Notes: generated by a model from the letters alone, not told the origin. Shown: positions 8,161 through 15,502, numbered from the stretch's first letter. The stretch is 64,000 nt of DNA from Saccharothrix violaceirubra (GCF_014203755.1 NZ_JACHJS010000001.1:2914001-2978000); one strand, 5' to 3'. Made by a program: numbers and translations.

Positions 8161-8657
8161 CCCCGACGGTCGCGGTGGCGCACGACGACTTCCTGATCGT
8201 GGTGGAAGGCCCGGCGCGGTTGACGTGGTGCCGCACCGGTTCCGCGCGGTGGCGGCCGACCGGGCTGTGGCCGACGCCCGCGCAGCAGGCCGACGTGTGC
8301 GACCGGATCCGCCGCGGTTCGCCGCTGCTGGTCGTGCTGGACGAGCCGACGGCGATCCCGCTGCTGGCGGAGGAGATCGCGGACGCGCCACCGGAGTTGG
8401 CGGCACTGGCCGAGTTCGCGGGGGACGTGGGCGAGCTGCGCATCCCGTTCCTGGGCTGGCTGCCGCCCGACCTGGCCGAGCGCGGCCGGCGGTTCCTGCG
8501 GTGCGGACGCCCGAGCCGGCCGGACGTGCTGGTGCCGCCGCTCGTGGTCGACGCGCCCGATCCGGACGTGCCGCACGTGCGGTTCGCCCGCTGGTCACGC
8601 CGGGTGCCCAACCCCACCGAAGCCCTGGTCGCCGCGGCGACCCACCTCTTCTCCTAG
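8157..8657 (+). CDS. Unknown protein in the AvrD operon
   Basis: A 166-residue protein whose GTG start overlaps the AvrD stop (GTGA), so the two are translationally coupled. No family is recognised. Visible features are an acidic, hydrophobic N-terminus (VAVAHDDFLIVVEGPARLTW), a central segment LLVVLDEPTAIPLLAEEIAD and a Pro-rich C-terminal third ending FARWSRRVPNPTEALVAAAT. There is no signal peptide or membrane segment. The position directly after avrD and 10 bases before the kinase-like gene suggests a role in the same pathway or its control, but nothing in the sequence assigns an activity. Confidence 0.75.
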   Translation: MTPTVAVAHDDFLIVVEGPARLTWCRTGSARWRPTGLWPTPAQQADVCDRIRRGSPLLVVLDEPTAIPLLAEEIADAPPELAALAEFAGDVGELRIPFLGWLPPDLAERGRRFLRCGRPSRPDVLVPPLVVDAPDPDVPHVRFARWSRRVPNPTEALVAAATHLFS

Positions 8658-8667
8658 GGATCACGCG

Positions 8668-9438
8668 ATGCAGCAGAAACCCTTGCGCCTGGCCATTTCG
8701 GGCACCTACTCGACCGGCAAGAGCACGACCACCGAAGCGCTGTCCGTGGCCACCGGCATTCCGCGCACGCACGCCAAGACCTCCCGCGAGATCCTCATGG
8801 ACATCGTGCCGGGCAAGCAGGTCCAGGAACTGTCGGCGATGGAGCTGGTCAAGCTCGGCCTGCGGCGGTTCGAGGAACGGGTGCAGAACGAGTCGGTCGA
8901 CGGGTCGTTCATCTCCGACGGGTCCGTCGTGCACGAGTGGGTCTACGGCGAGGCGCGCATGCGGGTCGGCATCAACCCGGGCGCGTCGTTGCCCCTGCGG
9001 CTGGTCAAGACCGTCGTGGGTGCGCCCGTGCGCCGGTTCTACCAGCAGTACATGGACGTCTACGGCCAACTGACCAAGGATCGGGCGAAGCGGCTCTACG
9101 ACGCCTACGTGCACCTGCCGGTCGAGTTCGACATGGAGTCCGACGGGCACCGGCCGGTCTCGGAGAAGTTCCGCCGGTTGTCGGACGACCTGCTGCTGGC
9201 GTCCCTGGAGGAGATGGGCCTGCCGTACCACGTGGTCGGCGGGTCGGTCGCCGAGCGGCTGGAGAAGATCGTCGCCCTTTTCGACCTGCGTCTGGTGATG
9301 CCGCTGGACGAGGCCATCGGGATCGCGCGGTCGCGGGTGAAGGCGGCGATCGACGTGCTGCACGACGACGACCGCTTCCACGAGGCACGTCGGCGGAAGT
9401 CGTTGCGCACCCGCGTCGCCTACGCATTGCGCTACTGA
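8668..9438 (+). CDS. P-loop NTPase, AAA/NadR-kinase-like
   Basis: A 256-residue protein with a P-loop GTYSTGKS at residues 12-19 (LAISGTYSTGKSTTTEAL), the usual start of NadR-type AAA_28 kinases and related small-molecule kinases. A second conserved patch, FISDGSVVHEWVYGEARMRV, lies near residue 80. It could contain the acidic residue that acts as a Walker B or as base (inference). The C-terminal part is helical and basic. It may phosphorylate a sugar-like or nucleoside-like substrate, or act as a regulatory ATPase; the sequence alone does not decide. It is the third gene of the AvrD operon, 10 bases after the unknown gene and 19 bases before the SDR gene. Confidence 0.75.
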   Translation: MQQKPLRLAISGTYSTGKSTTTEALSVATGIPRTHAKTSREILMDIVPGKQVQELSAMELVKLGLRRFEERVQNESVDGSFISDGSVVHEWVYGEARMRVGINPGASLPLRLVKTVVGAPVRRFYQQYMDVYGQLTKDRAKRLYDAYVHLPVEFDMESDGHRPVSEKFRRLSDDLLLASLEEMGLPYHVVGGSVAERLEKIVALFDLRLVMPLDEAIGIARSRVKAAIDVLHDDDRFHEARRRKSLRTRVAYALRY

Positions 9439-9457
9439 GCGTTCGGAGGGGGAGGTC

Positions 9458-10174
9458 ATGAGGGTTGTCGCGCTGACCGGCGCGGGTCGTGGACTCGGGC
9501 TGCTCACGACACGGGTGTTGCTGGACCAGGGCGTGACGGTGGTGGCCAACCACCGGTCGGCTTCGCCCGAGCTGTCGGCACTGTCGGACAAGTACCCCGA
9601 CACGCTGCACCTGGTGCCCGGCGACGTGGGCGAGGAGGCGGCCGGTGAGGCGATCGCCCGCTGCGCCAGGGAGATCGGCCGACTGGACGCCGTGGTGCTC
9701 AACGCGGGCATCACCCGGGACCGGCCGCTGGTCTCGACGTCGGTGGAGGACTGGGACGAGGTGCACCGGGTGAACCTGCGCGGCGCGTTCCTCACCACGA
9801 AGCACGCGCTGCGGTTGATGATGCGGCAACGCTACGGGCGCTTCGTCTACCTCTCGTCGATCGCGGCGTTGTCGGGCAACGCCGGGCAGGCGGCCTACGC
9901 GACCAGCAAGGCGGGACTGCACGGCCTGTCCCAGGCGGTCGCGCAGGAGTACGGCCGGTACGGGGTCCGCAGCGTGGTGCTCGTGCCCGGGTTGCTCGAC
10001 ACCGGGCTCGGCGCGGCGCTGGCGCCGGAGTTGCAGCAGCGGAAGATCGACCGGTCCCTGCTGGGACTCGGGTCCGCGGAGCAGGTGGCCGCGACGGTGG
10101 CGTTCCTGGCCGGGCCGGACGCCGACTACATCAACGCCACGGTCATCCGCCAGGACGGCGGCCTTGTCTACTAG
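9458..10174 (+). CDS. Short-chain dehydrogenase/reductase, FabG-like
   Basis: A 238-residue classical SDR. The cofactor motif TGAGRGLG is at residues 7-14 and LNAG at 81-84. The catalytic set is Ser133/134, Tyr147 and Lys151 (YLSSIAALSGNAGQAAYATS, then K). This layout is close to beta-ketoacyl-ACP reductases, although the length and context suit a stand-alone reductase. In the AvrD operon it plausibly reduces the keto group or double bond of the AvrD condensation product, as the SDR does in butyrolactone synthesis (inference from pathway analogy). The ribosome site GGAGGGGGAGG is strong. Its last codons overlap the TTG start of the HAD gene. Confidence 0.9.
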   Translation: MRVVALTGAGRGLGLLTTRVLLDQGVTVVANHRSASPELSALSDKYPDTLHLVPGDVGEEAAGEAIARCAREIGRLDAVVLNAGITRDRPLVSTSVEDWDEVHRVNLRGAFLTTKHALRLMMRQRYGRFVYLSSIAALSGNAGQAAYATSKAGLHGLSQAVAQEYGRYGVRSVVLVPGLLDTGLGAALAPELQQRKIDRSLLGLGSAEQVAATVAFLAGPDADYINATVIRQDGGLVY

Positions 10175-10880
10175 GAACGCGGCGGCGTTCTTCGACGTCG
10201 ACGACACGCTGATCCGCGGCAACAGCATGGCCGGGTTCCTGCGTCACCACCTCGGTTCGGACGACGCGGTGGCCGCGGTCGCCGCACGCCTCGCGGGATT
10301 GCCCAGGGCACAGGCGAACCGCGCGTACTTCCGGCTGTTCGCCGGGGTGCGCGCGGACCTCCTGGCCGCGCGGGGCCGGGAGTGGTTCGACCCCGGTCTG
10401 CTGCGGCCCGACACGCTGGAGGCGTTACGACGGCACGCGAACGCGGGCGAACCGGTGTTCCTCGTGTCCGGTTCGTTCTTCGCCTGCCTGGACCCGATCG
10501 CCGAGGCGGTCGGCGCGACGCGGGCGTTCGGCACCCGTCCGGTGGTGCGCGGCGGCGTGCTGACGGGCGAGGTGCTCGCCCCGATGCTCGACGGGGTGAA
10601 GGCCGAGGTGGTGCGGCTGACCGCCGCGGTGCTCGGCGTGGACCTGGGCCGGTGCAGCGCGTACGGCGACCACGCGACCGACCTGCCGATGCTGCGCCTG
10701 GTCGGTCACCCGGTCGTGGTGGGCGACGACCCGGTGCTCACGTCGTGGGCGCGCGGTCGAGGGCGCGCAGCAGGTGGTCCCGGAGGCGGTCGCGTTCGGA
10801 CCCCGACAGGTGCGCGAGCGGCGATTGGCGGGACACCTGGTCCAGCAACCGGTGCCGCAGTTCGACCCCGGCCGGGGTGA
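10164..10880 (+). CDS. HAD-IB family phosphatase with abnormal C-terminal run-on
   Basis: A 238-residue protein starting at TTG inside the end of the SDR gene. The HAD motif I is FFDVDDTL (Asp11 nucleophile, Asp13 acid/base). Motif II is FLVSGSF, and motif III/IV is CSAYGDHATDLPML. The family (SerB-like subclass IB) hydrolyses phosphate monoesters. In this operon it could remove phosphate from an AvrD product. After GHPVVVGDDPVLTSWARGRG, where relatives end within about ten residues, the frame continues for some 40 Gly/Arg/Pro-rich residues. It then overlaps 143 bases of the convergent MarR gene. That tail is probably not a native domain. A deletion or fusion at the end of the operon is the likely cause. 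Confidence 0.85.
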   Translation: MSTRNAAAFFDVDDTLIRGNSMAGFLRHHLGSDDAVAAVAARLAGLPRAQANRAYFRLFAGVRADLLAARGREWFDPGLLRPDTLEALRRHANAGEPVFLVSGSFFACLDPIAEAVGATRAFGTRPVVRGGVLTGEVLAPMLDGVKAEVVRLTAAVLGVDLGRCSAYGDHATDLPMLRLVGHPVVVGDDPVLTSWARGRGRAAGGPGGGRVRTPTGARAAIGGTPGPATGAAVRPRPG

Positions 10881-11229
10881 GCACGAGGTGGCGTGCCCGG
10901 CGGTCGTGGGGGTGCGGCTGACGCCGGACGAGACCGGCGGCCTCCAGCCGGTCGATGACGAAGGTGACGTTGGACGGTTCGCAGCACATGCGTTCCGCCA
11001 ACTCGCGCGTGGTGAGCGGGGTGCCGAGGTCGCGCAGGGCGTTGGCCTGGGACAGCGTCAACCCCAGTTCGGTGACGCACTGCCGCGAGTGCTCGTCGAG
11101 TCGGCGTGACAACTCGTAGACGAGGGCGCGCAACTCCTCCGTGACGTCCGTGGCGACGTCCGTGGCGACGTCCGTGGCGACGTCCGTGGCGACGTCCGTG
11201 GCGGGGGGCCGCGACGTGCTGGGTGACAT
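10738..11229 (-). CDS. MarR-family regulator with repetitive N-terminus
   Basis: A 163-residue winged-helix regulator. The core is typical: LTLSQANALRDLGTPLTTRE, LAERMCCEPSNVTFVIDRLE (recognition helix region) and the wing RRQPHPHDRRARHLVLT. MarR proteins usually repress a divergent exporter or enzyme gene and release it on ligand or thiol modification; the paired Cys in RMCCEPS is a possible sensor (inference). The N-terminus carries five copies of an Asp-Val-Ala-Thr-like tetrapeptide encoded by a 12-bp tandem repeat, so the true N-terminus length may vary between strains. The gene is divergent from an MFS exporter, with TCAAGCT repeats in the 103-base gap. Confidence 0.87.
   Translation of the reverse strand: MSPSTSRPPATDVATDVATDVATDVATDVTEELRALVYELSRRLDEHSRQCVTELGLTLSQANALRDLGTPLTTRELAERMCCEPSNVTFVIDRLEAAGLVRRQPHPHDRRARHLVLTPAGVELRHRLLDQVSRQSPLAHLSGSERDRLRDHLLRALDRAPTT
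11143..11202. repeat. 12-bp tandem repeat, five perfect copies, inside the MarR gene
   Basis: GACGTCCGTGGC is repeated five times without mismatch from 11143 to 11202. In the minus-strand MarR gene it encodes an (Ala-Thr-Asp-Val)n N-terminal tail. Because the unit is a multiple of three, copy-number change would keep the frame. Confidence 0.95.
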
Positions 11230-11250
11230 GCGGTGATTCTAGCAGCGACC

Positions 11251-11292
11251 ACTCAAGCTGTAGTACTTGCAGATTGGATCATTCAAGCTTTA
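11251..11292. promoter_or_regulatory. Candidate MarR operator region
   Basis: The 12-mers ACTCAAGCTGTA (11251-11262) and ATTCAAGCTTTA (11281-11292) are direct repeats spaced 30 bases apart. The first also forms an inverted repeat CAAG-N8-CTTG (11254-11269). They lie between the divergent MarR and MFS genes, where MarR binding would control both. Confidence 0.55.
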
Positions 11293-11332
11293 CGTTTATC
11301 GCGACACCCGCGCCTACCCAGAGGGCTGAACG

Positions 11333-12715
11333 ATGACCACACTCGCGGGCACCGGGCCTGCCGCCACCTCCGATCGAGGGGCGATCAAGTTCGCCGCGAT
11401 CGCCGTCGGCTTCGTCATGGCGGCGCTCGACGCGACCGTGGTGAACGTCGCGGGCGCGAGCATCAAGGACAGACTCGGACTGGGGCTGGACCACCTCACG
11501 TGGGTCGTCGACGGCTACATGCTCACGTTCGCCTCCCTGTTGCTGCTGGCGGGCGCGCTCGGCGCGCGGTTCGGCGCGAAGCGCGTCTACCTGATCGGCA
11601 TGGCGTTGTTCGTGGTGTCGTCGGTCGCCTGCGGCCTGGCGCCCAACGGTGACGTGCTCGTCGCCGCCCGCGTCGTGCAGGGCGTGGCGAGCGCGCTGTT
11701 CCTGCCCGGTTCGCTCGTGCTGCTCGTGGGCGCGTTCCCGGAACCCGCACGCCGGGCGCGCATCGTGGCGCTGTGGTCGGCGGCCGGTGCGGGCGCGTCC
11801 GGGCTCGGGCCCGTCGTCGGGGGCGTGCTGGTCGACTCGTTCGGCTGGCGCAGCATCTTCATGATCAACGTGCCGATCGGTCTCGTCGGCTTCGTGCTGA
11901 CCGCCAAGCTGATCAAGCCGGTCGACGAGGACACCACCCGCCGCGTGAAGCCGCTGGGCCACCTGTTCGGCGTCGTCGCCCTGGCCGGCCTCGCCTACGC
12001 GCTGATCGAGGGTCCCGACCAGGGCTGGGGTTCGCCGGGGATCGTGGCCGCGATCGCCGTCGCCGTCGTGTTCGCGACGGCCTTCGTGGTGCGCGAACGG
12101 CGTGGCGACGACCCGATCCTGCCGGTGGAGTTGTTCCGCGCCAAGGCGTTCTCCATCCCGAACGCCGTGGGTGTGCTGCTCAACTTCGGGCTCTACGGCG
12201 TCCTGTTCATGATCGGCCTGTTCCTCCAGCAGGTGCACGGCGCGACGCCGTTGCGGGCCGGTCTGCAGATGCTGCCGATGATGATCGTGTTCGTGGTCGG
12301 CAACCTGGTCGTCGCGCGGTTCGTGCCGAAGATCGGCACCCGGCTGCCGATGATCGTCGGACTGTCGGTCGCCGGGGTCGTCTCGGTGCTGATGGCGGCG
12401 GTCTCGCCGGCGACGCCGTACTGGGTGCTGGCGCTGGCGATGTCGGTGGCCAACCTCGGGCTCGGCATCACCGCCCCGGCCATGACCGCGGCCCTCGTCG
12501 AGGCCGCCGGGCCCGCGCACGCGAGCGTCGCCAGCGCCACCTTCAACGCGGGCCGCCAGGTCGGCACGCTCCTGGGCGTCGCGGTGGCGGGCACCGTCCT
12601 GGCCTCGTTCGCCGACTGGTACGGCGGCGCGCGCACGACGTTCCTCGTCGCCGCCGCCGCGTACCTGGTCGCCGTCGCACTCGTCCTGCGCCACATCCGC
12701 CGCACACCACAGTGA
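11333..12715 (+). CDS. MFS multidrug exporter, DHA2 (EmrB/QacA) family
   Basis: A 460-residue integral membrane protein with roughly 14 hydrophobic segments. It carries the DHA2 signature DATVVNVAGASIKDRLGL in helix 1 and WVVDGYMLTFASLLLLAG in helix 2. The loop GARFGAKRVYLIG is a motif A variant, and GSLVLLVGAFPEPARRARIV contains the family's antiporter region. These proteins export drugs or metabolites in exchange for protons. It is divergent from a MarR gene and followed by three oxidoreductase or fold-partner genes with short gaps, so it is probably the first gene of a MarR-controlled operon. The substrate cannot be predicted. Confidence 0.9.
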   Translation: MTTLAGTGPAATSDRGAIKFAAIAVGFVMAALDATVVNVAGASIKDRLGLGLDHLTWVVDGYMLTFASLLLLAGALGARFGAKRVYLIGMALFVVSSVACGLAPNGDVLVAARVVQGVASALFLPGSLVLLVGAFPEPARRARIVALWSAAGAGASGLGPVVGGVLVDSFGWRSIFMINVPIGLVGFVLTAKLIKPVDEDTTRRVKPLGHLFGVVALAGLAYALIEGPDQGWGSPGIVAAIAVAVVFATAFVVRERRGDDPILPVELFRAKAFSIPNAVGVLLNFGLYGVLFMIGLFLQQVHGATPLRAGLQMLPMMIVFVVGNLVVARFVPKIGTRLPMIVGLSVAGVVSVLMAAVSPATPYWVLALAMSVANLGLGITAPAMTAALVEAAGPAHASVASATFNAGRQVGTLLGVAVAGTVLASFADWYGGARTTFLVAAAAYLVAVALVLRHIRRTPQ

Positions 12716-12735
12716 TGCGTCCACAGAGGAGAGTC

Positions 12736-13836
12736 ATGAGCCGGTCAGAGCACGCCGCGCCCCTGTTCGCGCCCGTCGACATCGGCGGGCTGACCGTGCC
12801 GAACAGGGTCGTGATGGCACCGATGACCCGGGCGTCGTCGCCCGGCGGCGTGCCCGGTCCCGACGTCGCCGAGTACTACGCACGGCGGGCGGCGGGCGGC
12901 ACCGGCCTGATCGTCACCGAGGGGGTCGTGGTCGACCACGCGCCGAACATCGTGCCCGACGGCATCCCGCGCTTCCACGGCGAGGACGCGCTCGCCGGCT
13001 GGCGCCGTGTCGCCGAGGCCGTGCACCGCGTGGGCGGGCTGATCTTCCCGCAGCTGTGGCACCTCGGCGCGTACGACGGGCCGGACGCGGCGCCACGCGG
13101 CGACGTGCCCGCCGTCGGCCCGTCGGGGCTCGGTGTCAGCGGCGAACGGGTCGGCGAGCCCATGACCGAGGCCGAGATCGCCGCCGCGATCGGGTCGTTC
13201 GGCCGTGCCGCGTCCGACGCGCGCCGGATCGGGTTCGACGGCGTCGAACTGCACGGCGCCCACGGCTTCCTGATCGACCAGTTCCTGTGGGACTTCACCA
13301 ACAGGCGCACCGACGCCTACGGCACGCGGTCGCGGTTCGCCGCCGAGGTCGTCGCCGAAGTGCGCCGCGTGACCGCGCCCGACTTCCCGATCAGCCTGCG
13401 CTTGTCGCAGTGGAAGATGGGCGACTACGCGGCCCGCATCGCGGGCACTCCCGAAGAACTGGCCGACCTGCTGCTGCCGCTGGTCGAGGCGGGCGTCGAC
13501 GTGTTCCACCTGTCGACCCGGCGGTTCTGGCTGCCGGAGTTCGCCGGCTCCGACCTCACGCTCGCGGGTTGGACGCGCAAGATCACCGGCAAGCCGGTCG
13601 TCGCCGTCGGCTCGGCGGGGTTGGCGGCCAGCGACTTCGAGAGCGCCTTCGCGGGCGAGGGCGCCGCGCCCGAGGGCGTCGAGACGATCGTCGCCGCACT
13701 GGAACGCGGCGACTTCGACCTCATCGCGCTCGGCCGCGCGCTCGTGTCCGAACCGGACTGGGCGGCCAAGGTCCGCACCGGTCGCACGGCCGAGCTGAAG
13801 CCGTTCTCGCCGGCGGACCTCGCCGCGCTCAAGTGA
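12736..13836 (+). CDS. Old yellow enzyme family NADH:flavin oxidoreductase
   Basis: A 366-residue FMN enzyme with a TIM barrel. Diagnostic segments are the N-terminal LFAPVDIGGLTVPNRVVMAP followed by MTRA, and the substrate-anion-binding signature VELHGAHGFLIDQFLWDFTN then RRTDAYG. The barrel end (VAVGSAG...LIALGRALVSEPDW) binds the FMN phosphate. Members reduce activated C=C bonds of enones or nitro-compounds using NAD(P)H. The ATG at 12736 has AGAGGAGAG. It lies 20 bases after the exporter stop and 14 bases before the Gfo/Idh gene, which supports an operon. A detoxifying or tailoring role is equally possible. Confidence 0.92.
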   Translation: MSRSEHAAPLFAPVDIGGLTVPNRVVMAPMTRASSPGGVPGPDVAEYYARRAAGGTGLIVTEGVVVDHAPNIVPDGIPRFHGEDALAGWRRVAEAVHRVGGLIFPQLWHLGAYDGPDAAPRGDVPAVGPSGLGVSGERVGEPMTEAEIAAAIGSFGRAASDARRIGFDGVELHGAHGFLIDQFLWDFTNRRTDAYGTRSRFAAEVVAEVRRVTAPDFPISLRLSQWKMGDYAARIAGTPEELADLLLPLVEAGVDVFHLSTRRFWLPEFAGSDLTLAGWTRKITGKPVVAVGSAGLAASDFESAFAGEGAAPEGVETIVAALERGDFDLIALGRALVSEPDWAAKVRTGRTAELKPFSPADLAALK

Positions 13837-13850
13837 CCTCAGGGGGAGAA

Positions 13851-14942
13851 ATGACCGAGCGGATCCGTGTCGGCATCGTCGGCGCGAACCCGGACCGGAG
13901 CTGGGCCGCACGGGCCCACGTGCCGGCGTTGCGGGCGTTGCCCGAGTACGAACTGACCGCCGTGGGCACGAGTCGGCAGGAGAGCGCGGACGCGGCGGCG
14001 CACGCGTTCGGCGCGCGCCACGCCTTCGCCGACGCCCGCGCGCTCGCCGAGTCGCCCGACGTCGACCTGGTCGTCGTCGCGGTGAAAGTGCCGGCCCACC
14101 GCGAACTCGTCGGGATCGCTTTGGACGCGGGAAAGCACGTGCACGTCGAGTGGCCGCTCGCCCGCACCACGGCCGAGGCCGAGGAGCTGGCGAAGGCCGC
14201 GGCGGACACGGGAGTCCACACCTCGATCGGGCTCCAGGCGCGGTTCTCGCCGGAGATCGCGCACGCGCGCACGTTGATCGCGGACGGCGTGCTGGGCACC
14301 GTCACGGCCGCCACCGTCTACTCGTCGCGGTTCCGCGGCACCACCAACGCCATCCCGTCCTTCGCGGCGTACGTGCTGGACCGCGAGAACGGTGCGGGCA
14401 CGTTGGAGGTCGCCGGCGGCCACACGATCGACGCGCTGGAGTTCCTGCTCGGCGGCGTGTCCACGCTGTCCGCGCACCTGGCCACCCGACGCACGGAGTA
14501 CGTCGACGCGGAGAGCGGGGCGCCGTTCACCGCGACGGCACCCGACAACGTGCTGCTCAACGCCACTTTGGCCACCGGGGTCGTGGCGTCGGTGCACATC
14601 AGCGACGGCCGGGTGACCAACGCGCACACCCGGTTCGAGATCTCGGGCACCGCCGGCAGCCTCACCATCGAGTCCCACGGGCCCGCCGGTGTCGGCGGCG
14701 TGCAGTTGGCCGACCTGCGGCTGGTCGGCTCGGAAGGCGGCACTCCGGTCGTGCTGCGGGTCGAACCGGACGGGCTCGACCTGTCCAACCCGGCGGGCAA
14801 CGTCGCCCGCCTGTACCGGGCGCTGGCCGCCGATCTGCGCACCGGCTCGCGCACGACGCCGGACTTCGCGGAAGGTCTGCGGGTCCACCGGCTGCTCGAC
14901 GCCGTCCGCGCATCGGCGGCCGACAGCCCGACCGCGGTCTGA
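13851..14942 (+). CDS. Gfo/Idh/MocA family NAD(P)-dependent oxidoreductase
   Basis: A 363-residue protein. The N-terminal Rossmann fold begins IRVGIVGANPDRSWAARAHV, where GANP replaces the common GxGxxG-like glycine pattern, as in a subset of the family. The second half of the fold has VDLVVVAVKVPAHRELVGIA and the conserved active-site loop KHVHVEWPLA, with W where most members have KP (EKP). The C-terminal alpha/beta domain follows. The EWP variant also occurs in fungal Gal80-like and related oxidoreductases. The substrate is probably a polyol or sugar, but this is not certain. The ribosome site is AGGGGGAG. It is third in the MFS operon. Confidence 0.85.
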   Translation: MTERIRVGIVGANPDRSWAARAHVPALRALPEYELTAVGTSRQESADAAAHAFGARHAFADARALAESPDVDLVVVAVKVPAHRELVGIALDAGKHVHVEWPLARTTAEAEELAKAAADTGVHTSIGLQARFSPEIAHARTLIADGVLGTVTAATVYSSRFRGTTNAIPSFAAYVLDRENGAGTLEVAGGHTIDALEFLLGGVSTLSAHLATRRTEYVDAESGAPFTATAPDNVLLNATLATGVVASVHISDGRVTNAHTRFEISGTAGSLTIESHGPAGVGGVQLADLRLVGSEGGTPVVLRVEPDGLDLSNPAGNVARLYRALAADLRTGSRTTPDFAEGLRVHRLLDAVRASAADSPTAV

Positions 14943-14944
14943 CC

Positions 14945-15316
14945 GTGGACGCCCGGGGCTTCGCACGCGACTGGGAGAGGTGGTGGAACGACCGCGACCT
15001 CGAACCCCTCCTGGCCCGCTACGCCGACGACGTCGTGGTGCGCTCGCCCGCCGCGGCGCGGTTGCTGGGCGACGGGGTGCTGCCCGATGGGGTGTTGCCC
15101 GATGGGGTGTTGCACGGCCGCCGGGCGGTGCGCGAGTTCTGGGCTCGCGGCCTGGCGGCCGTGCCGCACCTGCGGTTCGCGGTGGTCGGCGTGTTCGAGG
15201 GGGTGGGGACGGTGGTCCTGCACCACCGTGACCAGGACGGGCGGTTCGGCGTGGACGTGTTCACGTTCCGCGACGGGTACGTGGTCGAGGTCGTGGGCGC
15301 GGCGGAATCGCGCTGA
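14945..15316 (+). CDS. NTF2/SnoaL-like small protein
   Basis: A 123-residue protein of the NTF2-like fold. It opens with a helix FARDWERWWNDRDLEPLLAR and continues YADDVVVRSP, the usual pattern of SnoaL-like polyketide cyclases and limonene-epoxide-hydrolase relatives. It ends in strands HHRDQDGRFGVDVFTFRDGY. The GTG start is two bases after the Gfo/Idh stop, so the genes are coupled. A 15-bp tandem repeat inserts GVLPDGVLPDGVLHG in the loop before the second helix. The fold is shared by many unrelated activities, so no reaction is assigned. Confidence 0.75.
   Translation: MDARGFARDWERWWNDRDLEPLLARYADDVVVRSPAAARLLGDGVLPDGVLPDGVLHGRRAVREFWARGLAAVPHLRFAVVGVFEGVGTVVLHHRDQDGRFGVDVFTFRDGYVVEVVGAAESR
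15071..15115. repeat. 15-bp tandem repeat, three copies, inside the NTF2-like gene
   Basis: Three consecutive 15-base units (15071-15085, 15086-15100, 15101-15115) of the form GAYGGGGTGYTGCCC. The last ends CAC instead of CCC, and the first differs at two sites. They encode DGVLP-DGVLP-DGVLH in frame. Confidence 0.9.
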
Positions 15317-15364
15317 CCCGTCTCGTGAGGGATGCTCCGGTTCCGGTACGATCGGGTTCATCTG

Positions 15365-15373
15365 GTGGAACTC
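15365..15373 (+). promoter_or_regulatory. Segment complementary to the SfnG ribosome-site region
   Basis: GGAACTC at 15367-15373 is the exact reverse complement of GAGTTCC at 15532-15538, which contains part of the SfnG ribosome-site region. If the transcript starts upstream of it, the two could pair. If the TTGACC at 15385 is the -35 box, this element is not transcribed and the pairing is irrelevant. Confidence 0.25.
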
Positions 15374-15384
15374 GCACGCCATGT

Positions 15385-15413
15385 GTTGACCTCGTCACCC
15401 TCTGCTGTTGAAG
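15385..15413 (+). promoter_or_regulatory. Candidate promoter of the leader-SfnG operon
   Basis: TTGACC (15385-15390) is followed after 17 bases by TGAAGT (15408-15413), a possible -35/-10 pair. Transcription would then begin only a few bases before the leader-peptide GTG at 15422, giving a nearly leaderless small reading frame, which is common for actinobacterial uORFs. Confidence 0.35.
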
Positions 15414-15421
15414 TGGGTGCC

Positions 15422-15502
15422 GTGCCGCGCCCGATCGTCCTGACCAAGCGCCGCCACGTGGACCTCGTCCGGGTGGCCGCGCAGGGCTGTCCCACCCGCT
15501 AG
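15422..15502 (+). CDS. Putative cysteine-responsive leader peptide (uORF)
   Basis: A 26-codon frame from GTG 15422 (an in-frame GTG at 15413 is an alternative) to TAG 15500. The peptide is MPRPIVLTKRRHVDLVRVAA followed by QGCPTR. The core RRHVDLxRV with a near-terminal Cys is the signature I know from actinobacterial leader peptides placed ahead of sulfur-metabolism genes, where ribosome stalling at Cys codons controls the downstream gene. The Cys codon TGT (15488-15490) sits in the loop of a small hairpin (CGGGTGG 15470-15476 with CCACCCG 15492-15498). The peptide ends 39 bases before the SfnG-like sulfur-scavenging gene. The peptide itself probably has no function once made. Confidence 0.7.
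   Translation: MPRPIVLTKRRHVDLVRVAAQGCPTR
15470..15498 (+). promoter_or_regulatory. Leader hairpin with the Cys codon in its loop
   Basis: CGGGTGG (15470-15476) and CCACCCG (15492-15498) form a 7-bp stem around a 15-base loop that contains the leader's only Cys codon. A ribosome paused there would hold the stem open. A ribosome finishing normally at 15502 would release it. This could switch access to the SfnG ribosome site (GGAG 15531-15534). Confidence 0.45.
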
